From Corinectria fuckeliana (taxonomy: Eukaryota; Ascomycota; Sordariomycetes; Hypocreales; Nectriaceae): DNA of 64,000 nt. The stretch is from the NCBI GenBank assembly GCA_019137255.1, contig WPDH01000062.1:1-64000 (forward strand), read 5' to 3'. Positions 1 through 8,826 of this stretch are shown here, in pieces; the first letter of the stretch is position 1, and every line of letters starts with the position of its first letter. The notes under the pieces are model-generated. The model did not search any database, was not told where the DNA came from, and worked only from the letters and a program-made list of their open reading frames with translations. A program made the translations under genes and the position numbers.

Positions 1-184
1 ACTTATAACTTATATTACTATATATATATACTAAGCCTAACTTACTTCTCTTTTAAGTAAGAGTAGTAAAAGGTTTTTTATCTTATAGCTTACTATAAGG
101 GTTTTTCCCTCTTATTATAAATTAGTCTAAGTTACTTAGAAGAAAAACTAGATAGCTATAAGCTAAATTAGGTATAAATAAATA
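1..184. repeat. Direct repeat, copy 1
   Basis: This is the left copy of a segment of about 184 bp repeated at 657-840. Both copies begin ACTTATAACTTATATTACTA and end in a TAAATAAATA run. Differences between them are mainly transitions. The period of about 656 bp could reflect LTRs of a short element or a tandem duplication. Confidence 0.75.
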
Positions 185-656
185 AATAAATAAATATATA
201 ATATAAAAAAAGTAAAAATAAATAAGAAATACTTACTTAAAAAGACTTATATAATTTAGTATTTTAAATAAGTAATATAAATATATAATATATTTATTAT
301 AAGATATAATAGTATTAATATTAGTATTAATTATAATATTAAACTATTTAGCTTAAAAAAAACTTAAATAGTTTTTAAAATAGTTTTAAGCTAAACTAAA
401 CTTAAGTTTAAGTTTAGCTCTTATAATATTTAAACTAATTAACTAACTAAAAAAATAAATACTATTAAAAGTTAAAAAAAGTATATTAATACTAATTAGT
501 AATAAGAATAATACTTAAAAAGATAAGAAGAATAAGTAATATAAGTAATTTAAACTTAACTTAAAATTAATTAAATTTTAATATATAATTTAAGTTAAGT
601 CTTATAAAAACTTATTATTATAAGTATATAATTAGCTTTTCTTATAAAATAAACTT

Positions 657-840
657 ACTTATAACTTATATTACTATATATATATATTAAGCTTAACTTA
701 CTTTCTTTTTAAGTAAGAGTAGTAAAAGGTTTTTTATCTTATAGCTTACTATTAGAGTTTTTCTCTCTTATTATAAATTAGTTTAAGTTACTTAAAAAAA
801 AAACTAAATAGCTACTAGCTAAATTAAGTATAAATAAATA
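657..840. repeat. Direct repeat, copy 2
   Basis: This is the right copy of the 1-184 segment. It is slightly more AT-rich, for example ATTAAGCTTAAC where copy 1 has ACTAAGCCTAAC, as expected if it suffered more C-to-T change. Confidence 0.75.
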
Positions 841-1242
841 TAAAATAATATAAAAGTTCTTATAATTTTTCTCTGTTTAATATAGTGGTTTTTTTATATT
901 ATATTTATACTATATATCTAGTAAGACTTATAATATTTACTAGTGTTTAATATATTATTTTTATAAAGAGTAAATAATAGCTAAACCTTTAAATAAAGAC
1001 TAGATTAAGTTAAAAATAGTAAAAAAAGAAATTTATCTCTAACTATAAGTATACTATCTTTCTAACAATCTCTGCTTATTTAACCTATCTCCTCTTTCCA
1101 TCTTAACCTCCTCTACTCCCCCTTCTCTCTTAACCTACTCTTCTCTTAAACTCAACTTGCCGCTATAGCTGACAGGACCCCTACCCTCCGTCAACTTCTG
1201 GCCCAGCGAAAGCCGGTCGTGCCCTGCAACACGACAACCACT

Positions 1243-2136
1243 ATGAACACTGCTTACGACAAGTGGCCTAAGACCGCCACGTACCCTCTGGGACAGGTTT
1301 AACATCGAAACTCTTAATGATAGTTACGGGCATATCCTGGATATGCCCGCGGGGATGGTGACTGTTCCTCGAGCTAATACTGAGTTCGAACACACCGTAA
1401 TCAACGAAGACAAGGACGCCAGGAAACTGATCCAATGGAACGACGCAATCCTGAAGCCCACGCTTGAGTCCGGGAAGGCGCATATGCACCTACACGAGAG
1501 CGAAGTCCTTCACCATACGTTCGCGACTCCCGTAGGGCGCCATGTCAGCCCCCACGGGGAGCCGAGCGTGAAGGTGGACCACATGATCAGGCTTGGTCCA
1601 GACCCCGATCGGGTCCTCGTGGTGGGCATCGTGATGCCAAGTTCTCGTTGGAGCGGTCGGGTTGTCGCCGATAGCCCCAACAACCCGGCTAAGAAGTATC
1701 TCATCCCGCTGCGACAGTTAGCAAACGCATGTGAGAAATCCAAGACTCGCTACGGATACATTCGGACCGACGAGGATCTGGTGGCTTGCTACTTCAGCCG
1801 CCTCCCGGACCAAAAACTCGTGGCAGCCATTATGCCCATCCCTTGGACCAGGTATGGCGTCAAAAGTCTCTTACCACAGACCTTGCTCTGTGGTGGCTTG
1901 GCGGGCTGGCCATGTCAGAGCTCCAACCCTCTGAGATTGTTCCGGTGGGAGAAGTCGTCGGAATCGACGAGAAGGAGAAGATCCTGCACGAACAAGTATG
2001 GGTAGAGAAACACAGGTACTCGGGCGTCAGAGTGCCCGCCCTGCCTCCTCAGCCCTTCACAGGTCCCCAGGCTCCAGCCTCGACCCTCGAATCTAACAAC
2101 GGCTCGTCCGATGTCATTGATCTCACCGGTGACTAA
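1243..2136 (+). pseudogene. Relic of a fungal hypothetical protein, two frameshifts
   Basis: A coding region runs through three frame segments. It starts at the ATG at 1243 (MNTAYDKWPK...TYPL). Near 1290 it shifts to the frame reading WDRFNIETLNDSYGHILDM. Near 1870 it shifts again to the frame reading LTTDLALWWLGGLAMSE, ending at 2136. The two shifts look like single-base losses; no GT-AG intron of plausible length repairs either. The last residues, DVIDLTGD, match a SUMO-interacting motif. I do not recognise the family. The gene abuts the RIP-altered block, a likely setting for decay. Sequencing error remains possible, because the frames join smoothly. Confidence 0.55.
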
Positions 2137-2645
2137 GGACCTTGGATGTCAAAGGGCTTCGTCTTTAGCCAGTGAGGGTAGAGGCACAACACTTTCAACA
2201 AGGACGGGACACTTCAGATAGCAATAAACATGCATTCTTACCACGACCCCTGAATATCGCAGCGTGAAGTTGTGAATACGGCACCGGTCAATGACTTTAT
2301 GGTGACAGATGCAGACCACTCAGCCAGAACCGCACACAAGCCCGTAGCTTAACAAATAGAGGGGGTCGGTGCCTAAGACGTGAAGCCATCACGGATCACG
2401 GAGGTGTAGTGCTTAGGCATCCACTTCCCATTCTTGTATCACGTCGTTGGCCAGGCGCCCACACGCACCCAGCAACGACGACTTCAAGGCAGTAAAATCA
2501 GTAGGTAACCGGGGTGGCTACCTTGGTACGATTGCTACCATGGGACATCTGCGTTGCTATCATCTAATTACTAGATACCTGAAACATCCGAACATCCAAA
2601 CCGAGTACTGGCCCTACATACTGCGTGGAAACAAAAAACCGTTCT
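2137..2645. other. Intergenic, nothing recognised
   Basis: This is the 3' flank of the relic and of the FTA2-like gene that runs toward it. I see no convincing frame, RNA gene or repeat. Confidence 0.5.
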
Positions 2646-3965
2646 TCAGCTCTGCCTGGGAGCTTGGGGGTCAACCCACTCGGTGAGTCGGTTCCATTGA
2701 ATCTCGAATAGGGTCTTCGGTCGTGGAAACAAAAGGCCGTCCTTAAACTCCCACCACAACCTATGCTTGGGCTGAACATTTCCATCCTCCAGCTTTATCA
2801 GGTCGCAATCGCGTTGCTTGTGCTTAAAGTACCACACAGGTGGCCGGTTCTGAAGTTTTTTGGGGGCCTTTGAGATCCTTCCTTTTCCTTTCCTTCCACG
2901 GGCGGCAGAAGTCCCCCACTCGCACAGCCTCGGATCAACAAGCGTCTTGAAACTCCCGCGTGCCGCCCGTTCACGCTTCCGAGCTTCTGTAGGCCTGAAG
3001 GAGAATGTTTTGCCAGCTCCCCTGCTAGGCAATGCGTAGACACTGAGCTGGTCCTTCGGATGGTCAGAATTCCACTCGTGCACCATTTCGTTAAACGACC
3101 AGTAGTCGGCAACACTCCACTGGAAAATGTCGAATTCCATGGACGAGATTTGCTCTGGCGTCAGACGCGGGTTCAACTCAGGATTCGTGGCAAAGTGCGG
3201 GAACGTGATTGCGGTGCTGAAGTCGGTGAATCTGCCGTTGATGATTTGTCGGTCGGCAACATCAATGTTGATGATTCCGAGCTGCTGCAAGTGAACGATG
3301 TCTCGACGAGTATTGTTCAGAATCGTTGTCGTGAGTCGCTCGTAGTCTTGACCGAACTCCTTGAGAATGCCCCGGATCGGTGGGAGCCGGCCGCTTTTGC
3401 CCAAGAAGCGCCAGCGCGGATCATCGTCTTTGCTGTCGGGTGCGTTGTGCCATGGGCTGCCAACCCATTCGATGCCATGCTTTTGCCCGAATCGATCCAT
3501 GATAGCCTGTTCGTACTTCTCGTCGAGCAACACGTAGCCAAAACACTCTACCGCCAGTTCGGTGTGGCCGCTTTCTTGAAGGCGACCAAACGCACGGCAT
3601 TCGCAGTTGAACGGCTCCGAGTACTCGTAATAGGCGCTGAGCATCTCGTGATCTTCGGATTGTTCCCAATCACCATTCGGAGGGCCAAACCAGACGCCGT
3701 CGTAGGGAAATCTGAACTGCGGGCGGGCAAATTAGTTGGTTGCTTCTTACGCATATTTGGCTCGTCGGATTTTGCTTACAAGTTTCAAGGCGTAGACCTT
3801 CCCGTGAATTCTGACTTTGACGACGTACGCATGCAGGCCGCTGCCGAGGAATTCGAGGATCTCCATGTCCTGCGGACCCTGGAAGTCGAACGCCTTCAGC
3901 TTGGGCCCGTCGCAGTGCGGGAGTGGCACCAGATCGGCGGAAGACTCAGGCCAGTCTGGATACAT
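2646..3965 (-). CDS. FTA2-like protein with protein-kinase-like fold
   Basis: There are two exons, 3965-3780 and 3716-2646, encoding 418 aa. The 63-nt intron (3717-3779) has donor GTAAGC, branch CTAAT and acceptor CCCGCAG, and both exons join in phase 0. The protein resembles the fungal family named after Fta2 of the Sim4 kinetochore complex, which is expanded in filamentous ascomycetes. Kinase-like traces are visible: a glycine-rich loop LGSGLHAYVVKV, then YALKL (beta-3 lysine position), and later INIDVADRQIIN followed by DFSTA, at the places of the catalytic loop and DFG. The HRD histidine is not conserved, so activity is doubtful. Family membership is fairly secure; a kinetochore role is not, since most of these paralogues are uncharacterised. 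The gene looks intact. Confidence 0.75.
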
Positions 3966-5203
3966 GGTGAAGCTGGGAAATTGAGTAGAAGAGACAAGGG
4001 TAGGAACTTTGCTGTTGGCGATGATGATGATGCAATGGGATGTCGAGACTTGCAGAGGAAAGGGAGAGGAAATTTGCTCATTTTATACTACTCAGTTCGA
4101 ATTTACGTTGAATCTACTTGTATTCATACTATCATAGATGCAAGGGTTGCCAACTACTCGGGGAGCTCTGAGAGAATGATACATGAATGCTGGACGAATG
4201 TTGTTAGTCAGCACGGTTTGATGGTGTAGGCATCAAGTGGGTGTGTCCGCAAATAAACATAATTACCGTGCACAATATTATGAATCGGCTTGCATCCCTT
4301 GTTAGCAGCCGCCCTCTTTCCAGGTAATCAGTGCTCCTTCAAAGGGCTCCTTGGTACTCAAAGCAGCTCTTTCACGGCGTCTTTTCTTTCTTGCCAGCCC
4401 TGGTGCTCGGGGCAACTCTCAACTCTTTCACGGCGTCTCCGTCCAAGTCTCTGTCACATTCAGCATTTAGGCCAGCTTAGCACTTTGCATCAGCGTAGTG
4501 CGCACTACGTTTTGCTATGACTGGAAAATGCAACAGTCCCAGTCCAAATCTCGTCGGCTTGGTGACGGGAAGGGGAGATTACGCTTCGACGCCACCTCCC
4601 TGTGTAACGCCATTTGAGGCCATGATTTGGCGCTCGATTCAGCGATCCCCCCAATTACTATGTAATCAGGACGGCCATTTTTGCTGGGTTGTCAATTGAA
4701 GGTATCTACGACTTTGATCATGCATGAAGCTGACCTCCTTACGCGATTATATTGAGATGCCTCGTGAGACTCTATTGAATTACCTTGACGGAGCTCGCGA
4801 TTGTAATCATAAAGAGAGAGAGAGAAAATCTACACCCTGTGTTCTATTGACCGGGCACTGCTGACAGGACGCTGCCCGTTGGTGCGGTTGGTGCTGGTAT
4901 AAGTGACTTTGTTGAGACCAGGACTGGCGGTACATAGCATTTGTATGCACTCTCTTCATAAGTGTATGTACCCTGTGTCTAATCGTAGGACTTGGCTGTA
5001 CACGGAAGAGAAGAGCACCCGATGGAAAGAGGCAGCACACGGGTGACTATCCCCGTGTTACAGAAAGACGAATGTCCCGCGCGGGACCACGTACCAGCCC
5101 CCTACAGCTTGCGCCACCTCGTTTGTGATGGTTCAATGGATTCCAAGTCTGTTGAGTGTAGTACGAGCATGAGGGAAAGTACCCATCCTCACGGCCAACT
5201 CCC
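3966..5203. other. Intergenic, nothing recognised
   Basis: This is the upstream region of the FTA2-like gene and the 3' flank of FTR1. It contains a short GA run at 4811-4825. No supported coding region was found. Confidence 0.5.
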
Positions 5204-6313
5204 TTACATAGCATCCGGGTCGATGATCCTCTGCTGCTGAACCCGGCTGAACATGACCTTGGCGTCCTCGTTGGGCTCTTGGCGCTTCCGTCGAACATAA
5301 CCGCCGAGCCCGGGGACTTTGGAGAGCGTCGCAAACACGGGATCCTTCAGCGGCATCGAGCCGGTCCGCTCCTCGTATAGCAGACAGGCAATCGCCAGGA
5401 CCAGGCAGATCCAGTACACGTTGTACGCAATGACGGACCCGTACGTCGCCGTGTTTTGCCATCCCAGAATCGCATTGAAGACGTCCCATCCGTTGTCCGT
5501 CTCCGGGTTGCAGCAGTTGACGTGCCAAACCGTCTCCTTGATGTTGTACGAGCCCGGCCCGCTGCCTGCCTCCGAAACGTCGCTGCCCACCTTGACGGCG
5601 AATTGGTGGTGTTGCAGGCTCCAGACGGCTTTGGAGAACATGCCTGCCGCGATCAGGTACAGCACGCTGGTCGAGGCGATCAGGAAGATCTGGATCGAGA
5701 GCATGTTGCCGCCCCGGTAGATGAAGAGGCCGACCACGATGCCCGCGAGCGCGCCGCAGACCACGGGGAGGGGGAAGGACGAGGCTGGCAGCCCCAGCGA
5801 GACGCCTCCAACGAACACGACGGCCTCCAAGCCCTCGCGAAGCGTTGTGATGAAGGGCAGGATGAACATGACGTGCCGCTTCGACCAGCTCCCGAGCCAC
5901 GACGTCTTCTTGGCCGACGTGGTCCGCTCCGCCAGCGACTGCGCAATCTTGACCCTCCACTTGTCCTTCATCTTGTTGATTCTCAGGAGGGCGAGCCCCA
6001 TGATGGTGATGATGATGGTGGCGATCAAGTAGAAGATTCCTTCCCAGAGGTCCTCAGATTTGGCCCATATGTCCTTTCCCAGGCCGTAGAAGACGCCGAT
6101 GAAGGCGCCGCCGATGATCAGGCAGATCAGGATTCCCAACAGCGCACCGGCCCACACCTGTTTCACCAGGCGCTTGTAGATTGATTGGTCTTGGTCTGGG
6201 CCTCCGAGGCATTGCTTGAGGAACGAGAGGAGGACCGAGATGATGATGATGGCCTCTAGGCATTCTCGGAAGACGATGAAGAAGACCTGGACGGCGAACA
6301 CGCTCTTCGCCAT
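5204..6313 (-). CDS. FTR1: High-affinity iron permease FTR1
   Basis: This is a single-exon gene of 369 aa. Its product is the Fe(III) channel of the plasma-membrane reductive iron-uptake complex and takes iron directly from the FET3 ferroxidase. Both REXLE iron-binding motifs of the family are present: RECLE at residues 16-20 inside the first membrane helix and REGLE at 159-163. About seven hydrophobic segments fit the family, and the length is close to usual. I chose the ATG at 6313 because the protein then begins MAKSVFAVQVFFIVFRECLE, the family start; the frame stays open 50 codons further but that part is proline-rich and unlike the family. The tail is hydrophilic and ends IIDPDAM. It is divergent from FET3 across a shared promoter with GATA sites. 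Confidence 0.95.
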   Translation of the reverse strand: MAKSVFAVQVFFIVFRECLEAIIIISVLLSFLKQCLGGPDQDQSIYKRLVKQVWAGALLGILICLIIGGAFIGVFYGLGKDIWAKSEDLWEGIFYLIATIIITIMGLALLRINKMKDKWRVKIAQSLAERTTSAKKTSWLGSWSKRHVMFILPFITTLREGLEAVVFVGGVSLGLPASSFPLPVVCGALAGIVVGLFIYRGGNMLSIQIFLIASTSVLYLIAAGMFSKAVWSLQHHQFAVKVGSDVSEAGSGPGSYNIKETVWHVNCCNPETDNGWDVFNAILGWQNTATYGSVIAYNVYWICLVLAIACLLYEERTGSMPLKDPVFATLSKVPGLGGYVRRKRQEPNEDAKVMFSRVQQQRIIDPDAM

Positions 6314-6525
6314 GGTGTAAGTGGTGCTCCGAGGAACCGGAAGGAAAGGGGTAGGGGGGGGGGGAATCGCCAATTGATGGACTCGGTGTTGAGCTTCTCG
6401 TGGGAATCGTTTCTTGGCCCGGATCGAGGGATTGTGGGAGGAATAAGTCCTGGCGTTGGGCAAGCCGTCGAACGAAGCATGGTCGATCTAGCGCTAGCCC
6501 CCATGTAAGCCAGACGCACCGAGAG

Positions 6526-6534
6526 TTATCAGAC
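6526..6534 (-). promoter_or_regulatory. SreA-type GATA site (one mismatch)
   Basis: The minus strand reads GTCTGATAA, which differs from ATCWGATAA only at the first base. It lies about 210 bp from the exact site, nearer FTR1. Confidence 0.55.
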
Positions 6535-6735
6535 GATCAGCTCACTGCCACATCCGAGCATGCATAAACCAAGCTGTCCCGATCCACGCGCTATGGATCC
6601 GTTGGGAGAAGAGGCTTGTTGTCGACGCCGGGCTCGCATTGGCTGGCGCCGGTGCCGATGATGCCGCGATGCCGCCTTATTCGTCGGCGCTGGTGTCGAG
6701 AGTTCGGCAACGCCAGCCCGGAGCCTCCACTTAGA

Positions 6736-6744
6736 TTATCTGAT
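6736..6744 (-). promoter_or_regulatory. SreA-type GATA repressor site (exact)
   Basis: The plus strand reads TTATCTGAT, so the minus strand is ATCAGATAA, an exact match to the ATCWGATAA consensus of iron-responsive GATA repressors. A plain GATAAG follows on the plus strand at 6748-6753. Confidence 0.75.
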
Positions 6745-6906
6745 GTAGATAAGATTCCCCATAAATCCGCGGGGCTGGCGGGGGCCGACGCACCAGGTCA
6801 CGGCTGTTCGGATGGTCTATCGACGCCTCGGGGAGGGCTAGCAAGCCGTCTTGGACGGAACTGGCAATTCGTGAGCGAATAACGCTGGTCGCGGAAGACG
6901 ACAACG

Positions 6907-8762
6907 ATGCGAATTTGTCGGGGGGGTTGTGGATATATCTGGCCTCCAATCGCCTTACAACCCGACTTCAACGTCCCCTGGGTCACCGCGAACCCCGACG
7001 GTCTGCGGGAGCGCAAGGTGGTGGTGGGCATCAACGGCGAGTGGCCGCTGCCCGTCATCGAGGTGGACAAGGGGGACCGGCTGGTGGTCAAGATGCGCAA
7101 CGACCTCGGCGACAAGTCGGCCTCGATCCACTTCCACGGCATGTTCCAGAACGGCACCAACGAGATGGACGGGCCGGCCATGGTCACGCAGTGCCCGGTG
7201 CCGCCGGGCTCGAGCATCACCTACGACTTCACCGTCGACCAGAACGGCACCTACTGGTACCACTGCCACACCGACTACTGCTATCCGGACGGCTATCGCC
7301 AGGCCCTCATCGTCCACGACGACGATGCCTACTTCGCCGACGAGTACGACGAGGAGCTCGTGCTCACCATGTCGGACTGGTACCACGAGCTGGTCGAGGA
7401 CCTGTCCGCCGAGTTCATGTCGCTCTACAACCCGTCCGGCGCCGAGCCCGTCCCCGGCTCGTTCCTCCTCAACGACACGCAAAACTCCACCATCTCCGTG
7501 AAGCCGGACACGACGTACCTGATCCGGCTGATCAACTACGGGGCGTTCGTCGGCCAGTACTTCTACATCGAGGACCACACCTTCAGGATTGTCGAGATCG
7601 ACGGCGTCTACACGGAGCCCACCGAGGCAAGCCTGCTGTACATCTCCGTCGCGCAGCGCTACGCCATCCTGCTCACGACCAAGAACTCGACGGCCAAGAA
7701 CTATCCCGTCGTGACCGTGGCGGACTCGACGCTGCTCGACGTGGTCCCCGACGGCCTCAAGATGAACAACACCAACTGGCTGGAGTACGACGCGCAGGCC
7801 GAGCACCCCCAGGGCGTCGTCGCCGCCGCCGACAGCACGGGCCTGGCCTGGACCCGTTCGACGACTTCGACCTCGTGCCGTACGACAAGATGCCGCTGCT
7901 TCCCGAGCCGGACCTGGAGATCGACGTCACCGTGTACATGAAGAACCTCGTGACGGGGTTCAACTACGCGTTCCTGAACAACATCAGCTACACGGCGCCC
8001 AAGGTCCCGGCGCTGTACACGGCGCTGTCCGCGGGCGACGCAGCCGGCAACGCGTCCTTCTACGGCGACTTCACGCACGCCGTTGTGCTGAAGCACCTGG
8101 ACGTGGTGCAGGTGGTGCTGAACAACGCCGACACGGGGTCGCACCCTTTCCACCTCCACGGGCACCAGTTCCAGGTCATCGACCGGGCGCCGCGCTACGG
8201 GCCGACCTTTTACGACTACGCCGACGGCGACCCGGTGCCCTACGACCCCGGGAACCACACGGCCTTCCCGGCGCACCCGGCGCGGCGGGACACGGTCATG
8301 GTGCCGCCGCAGGGCTACTTCGTGATGCGCTTCGTCGCCGACAACCCGGGCGTGTGGATCTTCCACTGCCACATCGACTGGCACCTGTCGTCGGGCCTCG
8401 CGATGCTCATGGTCGAGGCGCCGGCGCAGATCCAGGGGCGCACCAAGATCCCGGAGCAGCACTACGAGGTCTGCAGGTCCGCAGGCGTCTCGTTCGAGGG
8501 CAACGCCGCGGCCAACACGGAGGACTACTTCGACCTGTCCGGCCAGAACGAGCAGCCGGGGTGGATCCCGGATGGGTTCACGAAACGGGGCATCATCGCG
8601 CTGGTCTTTTCCGTGGTTTCTGGCATGGTTGGCATCGTGAGCATTGTTATCTACGGGCTGGTGGATATCAAGAACAAGAACCAGGCAACCTTTGTTGACC
8701 CCCGTAGTGAACCAGACGACGTGGTTGTCGAGGAGACATCAGCCAGGTCGACGAAGCAGTAG
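6907..8762 (+). CDS. FET3: Fet3-type multicopper ferroxidase, frameshifted
   Basis: This is the partner of FTR1: a plasma-membrane multicopper oxidase that oxidises Fe(II) on the outer face. All copper-ligand blocks are visible: HFHG (residues 75-78), WYHCH (117-121, where Ser is usual between the histidines), HPFHLHGH and HCHIDWHL. An acidic DGDPVPYD segment and a C-terminal membrane helix with short cytoplasmic tail also fit Fet3. The frame breaks near 7846-7850: sequence up to GVVAAADSTGLA is in one frame, and DPFDDFDLVPYDK onward continues in another, as if one base were lost. No GT-AG intron of usable length restores the frame. The start is also odd: an in-frame TAA lies at 6880, and residues 1-18 do not form a signal peptide. 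Either the sequence has an error or the gene is recently damaged. Confidence 0.85.
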
Positions 8763-8826
8763 CGCAGTATAGTTGAAAGCGCTCGCAAAGAGTTTTAATA
8801 ACTGCCTCTAACCTTGACCCTGCTCT

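Larger units (their letters stand above)
1..1060. repeat. AT-rich, RIP-like repeat block
   Basis: This stretch is almost entirely A and T, with no usable reading frame, and ends abruptly near 1060 where normal composition resumes. A segment of about 184 bp occurs twice in direct orientation, at 1-184 and 657-840, with only scattered differences that are mostly C/T or G/A. That pattern is what RIP leaves in duplicated DNA of filamentous ascomycetes. The element family cannot be recognised. The left edge of the window cuts it. Confidence 0.75.
6314..6906. promoter_or_regulatory. Shared divergent FTR1/FET3 promoter
   Basis: This 593-bp spacer between the divergent iron-uptake genes contains at least three GATA cores clustered between 6526 and 6753 and a CCAAT box near 6370 in the FTR1 leader. 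The layout fits co-regulation by iron: SreA/Sre1-type GATA repressors bind ATCWGATAA and shut off reductive uptake when iron is plentiful. Assignment to that regulator is inference from the motif and the gene pair. Confidence 0.7.

Noticed and set aside
1852..1879. GTATGG...CCACAG as an intron in the 1243-2136 relic
   Set aside because: At 28 nt it is shorter than fungal introns.
7785..7835. GTACGA...GACAG as an intron repairing FET3
   Set aside because: It is 51 nt, a multiple of three, so it does not correct the frame break.
6955..8462. Minus-strand open frames opposite FET3
   Set aside because: They are composition-driven mirror frames of the ferroxidase coding sequence.
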